Origin: Nodularia sphaerocarpa UHCC 0038
GTDB lineage: Bacteria; Cyanobacteriota; Cyanobacteriia; Cyanobacteriales; Nostocaceae
Length of the DNA stretch: 64,000 bases
NCBI RefSeq assembly: GCF_022376295.1
Contig: NZ_CP060140.1
Location: forward strand, 2,174,356 to 2,238,355
Direction: 5' to 3'
Shown: positions 35,112-44,079 of the stretch, piece by piece
Numbering within the stretch: the first letter of the stretch is position 1
How the letters are laid out: each line of letters begins with the position of its first letter
Position numbers and translations under genes: made by a program
Notes under the pieces: model-generated
Seen by the model: only the letters and a program-made list of their open reading frames with translations
Told to the model about the DNA's origin: nothing
The model's database searches: none

Positions 35112-36497
35112 TCAAGTCAAGTGCCTAAAGACAATTTTGAGTAACTCTACCCGTGTAAAAGGTTTAGTCAAATACCCAGAACCTCCGACCAATCTAGCTT
35201 TCACCCTATCAATAATTCCTTGACAACCAGTGACAAAAATGATCGGAGTATGATGAAAAATCGGATTATTTCGTATAAGTCGGCACAACTCATAACCGTC
35301 AATTCCAGCCATATTCAGATCCAGTAAAATCAAATCAGGCTGGTGTCGAATAATCGACATTATAGCCTTTAGCGGGTTATTAATTGCCACCACCACAAAA
35401 GTTTCACTTTCTAAAAAACGGCTAATTTCTTTGAGAATTGTGGGACTATCATCTACAGAAACAATTGTATAAACTTTTATCGGGTTTATGGTAGCAGTCG
35501 TTACTTTTTCAGCAGGAGAATTTATGTTATTTAATATTCTTAACTTCTGAATATTTTCTCTTGCATGATCAGAAATATCCGGAAATTGCTCCACACCATT
35601 TTCCCCATAAGATGGAATTGTATTATTACTTGCATCTCCTGGTATACCTACTAAATTTGTTGACAGTAATTCTCTGGAATAACTAGAAGAGAATGACAAA
35701 TTTTCCACATTTCTAGGTAATTGATCAAAAGGTGGATCAGGTTCATGTAATATAACTTCGCCTTTGATAATGTAAGGGTAGATATTTATCGCTAATTCAA
35801 TTTCATCTTGATTCATCATCACCGCAAGATGACGTAAACTCAAACCTTTCATCCAGTTAGTTAGATGTGGTTGGAGATATGGGAAAGTTTCACTATCCCC
35901 TATGGAATTAATCAACAGATATGGACGTTGATAAGGTGAAGAAATATGAGGTGTTAACAACCGCCAATTATCTAATTGCATCTGACAAATTGCTATAATT
36001 TTTCCTACATCAAATCTGCATACCTCAGATACTTTTAGCTGGGAATCACTTAATGCAAAATCACCAGATTTAATTAACAAAAATGATTCAACTACTTCTT
36101 TAACTAATTCTTGAAGCAGTAATGTTGCTTGTGGAATATTTAAATATCCTTGATTTATCAGCCACTGAATAGCTTGATAATCAGCAGGTTGATTATTGCG
36201 CTCACTATGATCTTCTATGAACTGATGGTGTAAGTCAGTTTCAAAAATTAAGCGTAATTGGACACGAATTTCACTAGTAAGCCGTGGAATTTGATAGCTG
36301 AGGCGACGCAGATGGCGTTCTAGTCGATCAAAAGGCTCTACTGAATCCGTAGCGTAAATTATTCTACCCTGCTTTAGATAAATTGACCAGGTAACTAATT
36401 TACTAAAAGCTTGTAAACTGGTAGTATCATAACAACTAGATAAATGTCTTAACAAACTCTGGGGACTTAGGGTTGTAAAACTGCCAAAAGTATTCAT
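35112..36497 (-). CDS. PatA-like response regulator (PATAN plus receiver)
   Basis: The ATG at 36497 (MNTFGSFTTLSPQSLL) gives 461 residues. The N-terminal ~220 residues are the PATAN/DUF4388-type domain (TTSLQAFSKLVTWSIYLKQG). A variable linker follows, then a C-terminal receiver (about residues 345-461) with the acidic pair VSVDDSPTIL, phospho-acceptor Asp in LILLDLNMAGIDGYEL and Lys in YLTKPF. PatA of Anabaena has this layout and controls heterocyst patterning; other paralogues such as PixG act in phototaxis. Which role applies here is not determined. It is divergent from the vWA/PP2C/kinase triad with about 510 bp between. Confidence 0.88.
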   Translation of the reverse strand: MNTFGSFTTLSPQSLLRHLSSCYDTTSLQAFSKLVTWSIYLKQGRIIYATDSVEPFDRLERHLRRLSYQIPRLTSEIRVQLRLIFETDLHHQFIEDHSERNNQPADYQAIQWLINQGYLNIPQATLLLQELVKEVVESFLLIKSGDFALSDSQLKVSEVCRFDVGKIIAICQMQLDNWRLLTPHISSPYQRPYLLINSIGDSETFPYLQPHLTNWMKGLSLRHLAVMMNQDEIELAINIYPYIIKGEVILHEPDPPFDQLPRNVENLSFSSSYSRELLSTNLVGIPGDASNNTIPSYGENGVEQFPDISDHARENIQKLRILNNINSPAEKVTTATINPIKVYTIVSVDDSPTILKEISRFLESETFVVVAINNPLKAIMSIIRHQPDLILLDLNMAGIDGYELCRLIRNNPIFHHTPIIFVTGCQGIIDRVKARLVGGSGYLTKPFTRVELLKIVFRHLT

Positions 36498-37008
36498 ATT
36501 TTGGTATATTTTTGAGAGATTACACAGAATATAGCTAAAATTCAAGTCTCATTAAATCAAATTTTTTAATGTTGCTATAAAGAAGATATTATTAACTAGG
36601 GTGTATTTGTATATGAAAACCAGAAGTTTTAGTTTCCAAGTATTATGCTTACAATAGTAGAAAGTTATGGTCGCAAAGCAAATTTTGTTTAGCCAAAAAA
36701 TCAGAATTTTAACATTAAGATTTTCTGAAATAAATCAGGATATCAATTCTATTTTAGGCTCTGGTTTATTCTCCCACAGAAACCAATACGACAAGCGGAC
36801 AAACCAAGCCGTGATTAGCAGGGTAATTAGGCACATCTTCATCAAGAAATGGTATATATAGATAATTTAGTCAAAACTATCTGTTTCATAAAGATTGCAC
36901 TAATTAGGACTAAACATTTATGTTTAGTCTTGTAGACTCCGGAAAATCAACTATATACTTTGAAAAAAGGAAAATAAAGCCTTGAACTATAACATAACAA
37001 AAAAAGTT
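36498..37008. other. Divergent intergenic region with a palindrome
   Basis: This AT-rich interval separates the PatA-like gene from the vWA gene. It includes a palindrome GGACTAAACATTTATGTTTAGTCT (arms GACTAAACA and TGTTTAGTC, about 36906-36930) roughly 80 bp before the vWA start. The palindrome could be an operator or a transcript hairpin. A 64-codon open frame at 36667 looks spurious. Confidence 0.5.
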
Positions 37009-37683
37009 ATGCACGATACTTTAAAACTCGACGAGATAGTAGAATTTGCTGAAAATCCTGAACCACGTTGCCCTTGTGTGCTATTGCTGGACACCTCTGG
37101 CTCCATGCAAGGAGAACCCATAGAAGCCTTAAATCAGGGCTTGCTGAGTTTGAAGGATGAATTAGTCAAAAATTCCTTAGCAGCCAGAAGAGTGGAAGTG
37201 GCTATCATCACTTTTGATAGTCATGTCAATATAGTCCAAGACTTTGTGACAGCCGATCAATTTAACCCGCCAATCTTGACAGCACAGGGACTAACGACGA
37301 TGGGGGCGGGAATTCATAAAGCATTAGACATGGTGCAAGAGCGTAAAGCCCTATATCGTACCAATGGTATTGCTTACTATCGTCCTTGGGTATTCATGAT
37401 TACAGATGGAGAACCACAGGGTGAATTAGATGATCTCATAGAGCAAGCAGCGCAACGGCTGCAAGGAGATGAAGCCAATAAACGAGTAGCATTCTTTACA
37501 GTTGGCGTAGAAAACGCTAACATGATGCGCTTAAATCAATTAGCTGTCAGGACTCCGCTCAAACTTAAAGGACTTAACTTTATTGAGATGTTTGTCTGGT
37601 TGTCAGCTAGTATGTCAGCAGTTTCCCATTCCCAGGTAGATGAACAGGTAGCACTACCGCCCATTGGTTGGGGGACTCTTTAA
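37009..37683 (+). CDS. vWA-domain protein of the TerY type
   Basis: The ATG at 37009 gives 224 residues (MHDTLKLDEIVEF). This is a single von Willebrand A domain with the metal (MIDAS) motif DTSGSM in LLLDTSGSMQGEPIEALNQG, the conserved Thr in AQGLTTMGAGI and the Asp in FMITDGEPQGEL. It is closest in layout to TerY/YegL. It is the first of three same-strand genes: vWA, PP2C phosphatase and kinase. This trio has been described as the TerY-P system (Anantharaman and co-workers) and is linked to stress signalling and metal-dependent Ter systems. No terB/C/D genes are seen here. Confidence 0.9.
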   Translation: MHDTLKLDEIVEFAENPEPRCPCVLLLDTSGSMQGEPIEALNQGLLSLKDELVKNSLAARRVEVAIITFDSHVNIVQDFVTADQFNPPILTAQGLTTMGAGIHKALDMVQERKALYRTNGIAYYRPWVFMITDGEPQGELDDLIEQAAQRLQGDEANKRVAFFTVGVENANMMRLNQLAVRTPLKLKGLNFIEMFVWLSASMSAVSHSQVDEQVALPPIGWGTL

Positions 37684-37729
37684 GAGCGTTAGCGTAGCTT
37701 AAAATCACAAAGCTAGCCGCGAAAAATCT

Positions 37730-38521
37730 ATGAACATAACATCAAAACAGATATCTCATTGGCGAGTAGTCGCCGCCTCTGTATGTGGTACCAGCCACAT
37801 CAGAAACAACCAGCTGTGTCAAGATGCTCACCACTGGCAGCTATTGCCAGGTAATGTGTTAGTGATTGCTGCTGCTGATGGTGCTGGTTCTGCCAGCCAG
37901 GGAAAAGTGGGAGCAATGGTAGCTGTAGAAACAGCAATAGAAACCCTTTCTATTCAAGAAATTACTCCAGACTCCCTTGCCGATGATGCAATTGTACAAT
38001 CAGTATTGAATCAGGCCTTGCTATCTGCCAAAAAAGCAGTAGAGGATGAAGCGGTAGCTTGTAGCAAACAGCTTCAAGATTTAGCAACTACCTTAATTAT
38101 TATGGTTGCCACACCAGATATGGTAGCAGTGGTACAAATTGGTGATGGTTTAGCAGTAGCTAAGGATGATCAGGGTAATTTACTGGCACTGACAATACCT
38201 GACAATGGCGAATACATCAACCAGACGACTTTTTTAACTTCCCCTCATGCCTTAAATGCAGCACAAATGAGATTATGGCGTGAAAGCATAGTTAATGTTG
38301 GTGTCCTCACCGATGGACTGCAAATGCTGGCTTTAAACATGGTGGTTGGTGAACCTCACAAACCATTCTTTTTTCCCTTATTCGACTTTGTAGAAAATGC
38401 CGCAGATGAAACAATAGCCAAAGAGCAGTTAGTGAGGTTTTTAGGTTCTGAGCGGATTACACAACGTACTGATGATGATTTGACGCTGATTTTAGCTAGC
38501 CTCATAGAGAGACGCGATTGA
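37730..38521 (+). CDS. PP2C-family Ser/Thr phosphatase (TerY-P triad)
   Basis: This 263-residue phosphatase has PP2C motifs: GTSHIRNNQLCQDAHHW (the RNEDA-like first metal region, here NNQLCQDA), VIAAADGAGSASQGKVGA with the metal-binding Asp-Gly, VAVVQIGDGLAVA, NVGVLTDGLQMLAL and the final TDDDLTLILASL. The spacing is that of the short YegK/TerY-P type. It starts 46 bp after the vWA gene and lies 122 bp before the kinase, with which it is expected to form an antagonistic pair. Confidence 0.9.
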   Translation: MNITSKQISHWRVVAASVCGTSHIRNNQLCQDAHHWQLLPGNVLVIAAADGAGSASQGKVGAMVAVETAIETLSIQEITPDSLADDAIVQSVLNQALLSAKKAVEDEAVACSKQLQDLATTLIIMVATPDMVAVVQIGDGLAVAKDDQGNLLALTIPDNGEYINQTTFLTSPHALNAAQMRLWRESIVNVGVLTDGLQMLALNMVVGEPHKPFFFPLFDFVENAADETIAKEQLVRFLGSERITQRTDDDLTLILASLIERRD

Positions 38522-38643
38522 TTGCGTCTGTGAAAGTGAGTATTTTTGAAGCTGCTAATCGCTGATCATCTTTTTTCTCAGCAATGTTGTGGTAATTTTG
38601 CGATATTAGTCTTTTCCATAACCCCATTCACCGTAATTTTATC

Positions 38644-40824
38644 ATGCAGGTCTTACGTTGTCTTCCCAAACCAGAAATTATCAACCTCAGCGTTAGTTTG
38701 GGGCGTGGCGGTGAAGCTTGTATCTATGCAGTGCCGTCCTGTGGTGATTTAGTAGCCAAGGTTTATCACAAACCAACAGTTGCTCACGCCCACAAACTTC
38801 AGGCGATGCTTGCCAACCCTCCAGAAAACCCTACGGCTAACTTGGGGCATATTTCCATCGCTTGGCCGCAGGAATTATTACGGGCGACAGATAAAGGCAA
38901 TGAAATCATCGGCTTTTTAATGCCCCATATTCAGGGGATGCGACCGATTATCGACTTTTACAATCCGAGAACTCGTCGCGAACACTGTCCCTTATTCAAT
39001 TATCAGTATCTGCTGCGTACGGCTCGCAATTTAGCAGCAGCTTTTGCTGCTTTGCATAGTAGTGGATATTGCGTTGGTGATGTGAATGAGTCAAATATTC
39101 TCGTCAGTGATACAGCACTGGTGACTTTGGTAGATACTGACTCTTTCCAAGTGTATGATCCTGATCAGAATATTGTTTATCGCTGTTCGGTGGGTAAACC
39201 AGAGTTTACTCCTCCGGAACTACAAAATAAAACTTTTGCTCAACACGATCGCAAAATTACCCATGACTTGTTTGGCTTGGCGGTGTTGATTTTTCAACTG
39301 TTAATGGAAGGTACTCACCCCTTTTCAGGAATCTTTCAAGGTATTCCGGAGCCACCACCCTACGAAGCCCGCATTGCTGCGGGACATTTCACTTATAGTC
39401 AAAAGCACCAAGTACCTTATCGCCCAACCCCCATCGCACCTGCTTGGGAAGTGCTGCATCCCAAGTTGCAAGAATTGTTTTTACGTTGTTTTGAGGATGC
39501 TCACCATGATCCAGAGCAGCGCCCCACCGCCCAAACTTGGCTATCAGTTTTAGCTGAAGCCGAAGATAGCCTGATTACTTGTACTGCTAATCCCCAGCAT
39601 CGCTACAATAACCATTTAGATAGTTGTCCTTGGTGTGAACGGACTTTGCGCTTAGGTGGACGTGATCCATTTCCATCACCTAGAGCCGTAGAAAATCGCG
39701 AACATCTGCGCCCGCGAATCGTACCGAAAAGGCGTTACGCCCAGCGTCCACGTTCTCCACAACCAGTTAAGCCGCAGTACCAAGTCAATTATTGGCAGCC
39801 AGTGGCTATACCTAGCTATTTTCCTTATCAACATCGCAAGAGAACCAAGTTTTATCCTGCTATCTTGTGTTTACTGGTTTTTGGTCTGTTGGGCTATTTG
39901 GACGTAGCGATTAAATTGACTCGTCCTTATGTTTCTCAAAATGCCTTCACTCAACAAACGTTGATGGCTCGTCCCAAACCCTTGGAAAACACTCTCACTT
40001 TTGCAGATTACTATAAAGCCGGTCATGCTGCTTACCAAATCCGAGACTATGAGCAAGCAGTAAAAAAGTTTAGCCTAGGCATAGAAAAGGAACCGACAAA
40101 TGCCAGAGTTTATGTTAACCGAGGTAATTCCCGCTACAACTTGAGAGATTATGAAGGCGCTCTGGAGGACTATAACCAAGCTTTGCAGATTAATCCTCAA
40201 GAAGTCAAAGCTTTTGTCAACCGAGGCAACGCCCGTTATATGCTGGCTGAATATAGTCACGATCCTGATCGAGAATATAACCTGGCGATCGCTGATTTTA
40301 ATCAAGCTCTTGGGATTAACGATCAGGAAATTGAAGCCTATATTAGAAGAGGTATTGTTCGTTCTCAAATCGCTAGATACAGCAGCGAATCTGTGCAAGA
40401 ATATCAACAAGCAATTGTTGATTTCACCAGGGCAATTCGACTGAATGCTTCTAGAGCAGAAGCTTATTTTCAACGCGGTGAAGTTCGCTATAAAATGGCA
40501 CAATTTAGCAGCAACTTGATTCCCGAATATCAACAGGTAATCGCTGACTTTAACCAAGCAATAAAAATAAATGGCAACCTGGCGAAAGTCTATCTCAAGC
40601 GAGGGATGATTCGCTATGAACTTACACAATATGCTGGGAAAGACTCTGATCCAAATAATCTCAAGGCTATTAAAGATTTAGAAACAGCCGCCAAACTTTC
40701 CTTAGAACAAGAGGATACAGAAAGCTACCAGCAAGCACTTAGCACTATCTGTGTCATCATAGAAAGCCAATGTACTGCTTTATTACAAAGCTCTGCTATG
40801 TGGGAATATACAGGAAAAAATTAA
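38644..40824 (+). CDS. Protein kinase with Zn-ribbon, membrane span and TPR repeats (TerY-P triad)
   Basis: The 726-residue protein has an N-terminal kinase fold: Gly-rich loop LGRGGEACIYA near residue 20, Lys in LVAKVYHKP near 38, catalytic loop GYCVGDVNESNILV with Asp at about 146, and DTDSF at 164-168 in place of DFG. A Cys/His cluster ending SCPWCERTL (about 312-335) looks like a zinc ribbon. A basic Pro-rich linker follows, then a membrane helix (YPAILCLLVFGLLGYLDVAI, about 403-422). The outside or C-terminal half has about five TPR-like repeats, several with a roughly 10-residue insert (SHDPDREY, SSESVQEY, SSNLIPEY). HRD is replaced by VGD, as in the YegI-like kinases. A terminator follows directly. 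Confidence 0.88.
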   Translation: MQVLRCLPKPEIINLSVSLGRGGEACIYAVPSCGDLVAKVYHKPTVAHAHKLQAMLANPPENPTANLGHISIAWPQELLRATDKGNEIIGFLMPHIQGMRPIIDFYNPRTRREHCPLFNYQYLLRTARNLAAAFAALHSSGYCVGDVNESNILVSDTALVTLVDTDSFQVYDPDQNIVYRCSVGKPEFTPPELQNKTFAQHDRKITHDLFGLAVLIFQLLMEGTHPFSGIFQGIPEPPPYEARIAAGHFTYSQKHQVPYRPTPIAPAWEVLHPKLQELFLRCFEDAHHDPEQRPTAQTWLSVLAEAEDSLITCTANPQHRYNNHLDSCPWCERTLRLGGRDPFPSPRAVENREHLRPRIVPKRRYAQRPRSPQPVKPQYQVNYWQPVAIPSYFPYQHRKRTKFYPAILCLLVFGLLGYLDVAIKLTRPYVSQNAFTQQTLMARPKPLENTLTFADYYKAGHAAYQIRDYEQAVKKFSLGIEKEPTNARVYVNRGNSRYNLRDYEGALEDYNQALQINPQEVKAFVNRGNARYMLAEYSHDPDREYNLAIADFNQALGINDQEIEAYIRRGIVRSQIARYSSESVQEYQQAIVDFTRAIRLNASRAEAYFQRGEVRYKMAQFSSNLIPEYQQVIADFNQAIKINGNLAKVYLKRGMIRYELTQYAGKDSDPNNLKAIKDLETAAKLSLEQEDTESYQQALSTICVIIESQCTALLQSSAMWEYTGKN

Positions 40825-40870
40825 TTAAAAACCTAGTAACCTTAGACCTAGTTTTTTAGTTAATTTTTCT
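40821..40870 (+). terminator. Terminator after the kinase gene
   Basis: TTAATTAAAAACCTAG pairs with CTAGTTTTTTAGTTAA with two mismatches across an 11-base loop and is followed by TTTTTCTTTTTT. It overlaps the kinase stop codon and separates the triad from the polysaccharide island. Confidence 0.7.
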
Positions 40871-41163
40871 TTTTTGAAATAAAAATAATCATGATAAGGG
40901 TTAGGATCAGACTACTCTTATCATGTTTGACTATTTTTACTAGATTTAATTGACTCAATTATCATTATACAAATATTCATAGATATTTTATATATAAAAT
41001 AAAATCATTTACATCCTCTTCATCAATTGGTCAAAAATAATAGTTATATTATGTACGGAAAGAAAGACATTAACCAAGCAATTTTTTCCCATACAAGTGC
41101 ATCCTCTTCATTCCGAAAAATTTAAACAATAATCTAGCTGCAAATCTCCAAAAAGGTAATTGT
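40871..41163. other. Promoter region of the polysaccharide island
   Basis: About 290 AT-rich bases precede rfbF. An inverted repeat, CATGATAAG and CTTATCATG (about 40891-40925), could be an operator or hairpin. No gene is visible. I cannot place a -10/-35 with confidence. Confidence 0.45.
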
Positions 41164-41937
41164 ATGAAAGCGGTCATTCTGGCTGGAGGACTTGGTACAC
41201 GCCTCAGTGAAGAAACTAGTATCAGACCGAAGCCTATGGTGGAAATTGGTGGAAAACCAATTCTTTGGCACATTATGAAGACTTATTCTGCCCACGGTAT
41301 TAATGATTTTATCATTTGTTGTGGATATAAAGGTTACATCATTAAAGAGTATTTTGCTAATTACTTTTTACATATGTCAGATGTTACCTTTGATATGCGA
41401 TTTAACCAAATGAATGTGCATTCTGGTTATGCTGAACCCTGGCGCGTCACCTTAGTGAATACAGGCGATTACACAATGACAGGTGGACGGTTAAAGCGCA
41501 TCAGTGATCATGTTGGTAATGGCACATTTTGCTTCACTTATGGCGATGGTGTAAGTAACATCAATATCACCGAGTTAATTAAGTTTCATCAAGAACAAAA
41601 AACCTTAGCGACACTCAGCGCTGTTCAACCCGCAGGACGCTTTGGGGCTATTTCTTTAGGACAAGAGCAAACTAAAATTAGCAGCTTTCAGGAAAAACCT
41701 GAAGGTGATGGCGCATGGATTAATGGCGGTTACTTTGTGGTAGAACCCGAAGCAATAAACTTGATTGCTGATGACTCTACGGTGTGGGAGAAAGAGCCAT
41801 TAGAAAAACTGGCACAGATGAATCAGCTATCTGCATTTAAACATAATGGTTTTTGGCAGCCAATGGATACTTTACGCGATAAAAACCACCTGGAAGAGCT
41901 ATGGAAAAGTGGTGATGCTCCTTGGAAGGTGTGGTAA
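41164..41937 (+). CDS. rfbF: Glucose-1-phosphate cytidylyltransferase
   Basis: This 257-residue nucleotidyltransferase makes CDP-glucose from CTP and glucose 1-phosphate. It starts MKAVILAGGLGTRLSEETSI, the GG-GTRL nucleotide loop, then RPKPMVEIGGKPILWHIM. The family-specific segments CFTYGDGVSNINI and GDGAWINGGYFVVEPEA are present. The length is exactly that of RfbF/DdhA. It is the first gene of a plus-strand run reaching 62361 and feeds the dehydratase that follows after 60 bp. In the Anabaena HEP island a cytidylyltransferase also opens the cluster, as I recall. Confidence 0.95.
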   Translation: MKAVILAGGLGTRLSEETSIRPKPMVEIGGKPILWHIMKTYSAHGINDFIICCGYKGYIIKEYFANYFLHMSDVTFDMRFNQMNVHSGYAEPWRVTLVNTGDYTMTGGRLKRISDHVGNGTFCFTYGDGVSNINITELIKFHQEQKTLATLSAVQPAGRFGAISLGQEQTKISSFQEKPEGDGAWINGGYFVVEPEAINLIADDSTVWEKEPLEKLAQMNQLSAFKHNGFWQPMDTLRDKNHLEELWKSGDAPWKVW

Positions 41938-41997
41938 CTCTCAATTGCTGTAATAGATGATTTATTTACACCGTGCTGCACAAGGAGAATTTAGCCA

Positions 41998-43146
41998 ATG
42001 AAATCAACATTTTGGGCGGGAAAAAAAGTTTTTGTCACTGGACATACAGGCTTTAAAGGTAGTTGGTTATCTCTGTGGTTACAAATGTTAGGGGCTGAGG
42101 TATGCGGTTACGCTTTAACTCCTCCCACAACTTTGAATTTGTTTGAGTTAGCTAATGTTGCTGATGGAATGACATCGGTGGTAGGAGACATCAAAGATTT
42201 AGATTTTCTCCAGCAAGTGATGCAAAACTACCAGCCAGATATTGTCATCCATCTGGCAGCTCAGGCGTTGGTGCGGGAATCTTACTACAACCCAGTAGAT
42301 ACCTATGCTGTGAATATTATGGGAACAGTCAACGTATTGGAAGCAGTACGGAATGTCCCCAGCGTTAAAGCGGTAGTTTCAGTCACTTCTGATAAATGTT
42401 ATGAAAATCGGGAATGGGTTTGGGGCTACCGGGAAACTGATGCTATGGGGGGATATGATCCTTACAGCAGTAGTAAAGGATGTGCTGAATTAGTAACTAC
42501 AGCTTATCGTCAATCATTTTTCAATCCTGCTGATTACGCGCAACATGGGGTAGCTGTAGCCAGTGTTCGCGCCGGAAATGTGATTGGCGGCGGAGATTGG
42601 GCTAAAGACAGACTGGTTCCTGATATTCTCAACGCTTGGCTTGCTGGGAAAGAAGTTGTGATTAGAAATCCCCAAGCAGTGCGCCCTTGGCAACACGTTC
42701 TAGAACCCCTGAATGGTTACTTAATGCTGGCTGAAAAACTATTTACTCAGGGTTCAGTTTATTGTGGAGGCTGGAATTTTGGGCCGAATGAGTCAGGAGT
42801 GAAAACCGTAGGTTGGGTAGTTGAGCAGCTTCAGCAGTTTTGGGGAAAAGATGCTCATTGGATTAAAGATGGTGGAGTTCAACCCCATGAAGCCAATTTA
42901 TTAACCTTGGATTGTTCTAAAGCCCGGACTCAAATTAACTGGGAACCACAATTAGATTTACCCACAGCTTTAGCTTGGATTGTGGATTGGACTAAAGCTT
43001 GGCAAGAAGGCTGTGATATGCAGCAAAAGAGTAAATCTCAAATTCAGCAATTTATGCAACTTGCACATTTACAGCAAGGAGAAATTTCTTGGCTGGGAGT
43101 TGAATCCGAGAAAAATGTGCCTCAAGTAGCTGAATTAAGAAATTAA
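41998..43146 (+). CDS. rfbG: CDP-glucose 4,6-dehydratase
   Basis: The 382-residue extended SDR converts CDP-glucose to CDP-4-keto-6-deoxyglucose. Motifs are VFVTGHTGFKGSWLSLWLQ (TGxxGxxG), HLAAQALVRESYYNP, the catalytic Thr region VSVTSDKCYENREWVWGYRE and YDPYSSSKGCAELV with the YxxxK pair. The C-terminal ~25 residues (QLAHLQQGEISWLGV onward) extend beyond the usual ~357-residue form. An AAGGAGA site precedes the ATG. It follows rfbF directly. RfbH, the usual 3-dehydrase, is not present in the window. Confidence 0.95.
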   Translation: MKSTFWAGKKVFVTGHTGFKGSWLSLWLQMLGAEVCGYALTPPTTLNLFELANVADGMTSVVGDIKDLDFLQQVMQNYQPDIVIHLAAQALVRESYYNPVDTYAVNIMGTVNVLEAVRNVPSVKAVVSVTSDKCYENREWVWGYRETDAMGGYDPYSSSKGCAELVTTAYRQSFFNPADYAQHGVAVASVRAGNVIGGGDWAKDRLVPDILNAWLAGKEVVIRNPQAVRPWQHVLEPLNGYLMLAEKLFTQGSVYCGGWNFGPNESGVKTVGWVVEQLQQFWGKDAHWIKDGGVQPHEANLLTLDCSKARTQINWEPQLDLPTALAWIVDWTKAWQEGCDMQQKSKSQIQQFMQLAHLQQGEISWLGVESEKNVPQVAELRN

Positions 43147-43206
43147 ACCACTAATTTGCTCAAGTTCAAAAGTTGAATATACCAAGTTTACCATTGTTAG
43201 AAATAA

Positions 43207-44043
43207 ATGTTGTTACTGAAATCGGAGTTAACTTATATATCATCACGTTGGCAACATCTGAATAAGTTGCCAAAACTCACAAAAAAAGAAGGGATAATTG
43301 TTGATTCTATTAAACGTGAGGGTATTTACATTACCAACCTGACAGAGTTAGGTTTAACCTCCACCCCACAACTACTAAATGCTGCTTACGGTCTATTACC
43401 AAGTATGGGAACAACTAGCTACAACAGTTCCCAAAAAAATCCGCCAGAAATTTACATAGTTACGGATTTACCATCATTTTATGACTGGGGAAAAGAAGCA
43501 AAAATTCTCAATATCATCGAAAATTATATCGGTCTTCCCGTTGCCTATCATGGTGTACATTTACGCAAAGACTTTGCCAACCAAGATCAGTTCGAGACAC
43601 TGCTGTGGCATCGAGATATAGAAGACCGTCGAGTTCTCAAAATTATCATCTACTTAAATGATGTGGAAGAAAAACATGGGCCTTTTGAATACGTCCCCAT
43701 ATCTTTTACCTCCAAATCACAACTTAATTATTATCGTATTCAAAACAAGATTAAAAACTTAGGTGGAATTGATGATCAAACCCTAAATAAAATTGTCCCT
43801 AAAGCTGCTTGGAAGTCTTGTCCAGGACCAGCAGGGACTGTGATTATCGCTGATACCAGAAGAATTTTACATCATGGGACTCTCCGCACTGAAGAACGGT
43901 CAGCACTATTTTTTGTCTATACTGCCAACCCGCCCAAGCGTCCAGAACTTTGCGCTCATTACTGGAATAATCAGTATCCTAGACCAAATTTAAACAAAGA
44001 ATTTGAACAAGAGAAAGTACCAGTCACAACACAATTAAATTAG
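43207..44043 (+). CDS. 2-oxoglutarate/Fe(II) dioxygenase-like protein (PhyH type)
   Basis: The 278-residue protein has a double-stranded beta-helix pattern with the iron-binding HxD in TLLWHRDIEDRRVLKI and the distal His in TRRILHHGTLRTEERSALF. An Arg suited to binding 2-oxoglutarate lies shortly after it. IIYLNDVEEKHGPFEYVP is the typical strand-turn of phytanoyl-CoA dioxygenase-like enzymes. It sits between rfbG and the epimerase, so a sugar hydroxylation or modification role is inferred. It is not a standard CDP-sugar enzyme. I am sure of the fold class, less so of the role. Confidence 0.8.
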   Translation: MLLLKSELTYISSRWQHLNKLPKLTKKEGIIVDSIKREGIYITNLTELGLTSTPQLLNAAYGLLPSMGTTSYNSSQKNPPEIYIVTDLPSFYDWGKEAKILNIIENYIGLPVAYHGVHLRKDFANQDQFETLLWHRDIEDRRVLKIIIYLNDVEEKHGPFEYVPISFTSKSQLNYYRIQNKIKNLGGIDDQTLNKIVPKAAWKSCPGPAGTVIIADTRRILHHGTLRTEERSALFFVYTANPPKRPELCAHYWNNQYPRPNLNKEFEQEKVPVTTQLN

Positions 44044-44079
44044 TCATTTCTGAATCTGCCCAAACACGGATAATTTTCT

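Noticed and set aside
36667..36861. 64-codon frame starting MVAKQILFSQKIRILTLR
   Set aside because: It has a weak ribosome site, an unremarkable composition and no recognisable family, and lies in an AT-rich divergent promoter region.
40075..40629. 184-codon minus-strand frame opposite the TPR region of the kinase
   Set aside because: It is a shadow of the repeated TPR coding sequence; no ribosome site or domain is seen.
37009..40824. Full tellurite-resistance (ter) operon
   Set aside because: Only the vWA/phosphatase/kinase trio is present; no TerB, TerC, TerD or TerZ homologue is visible.
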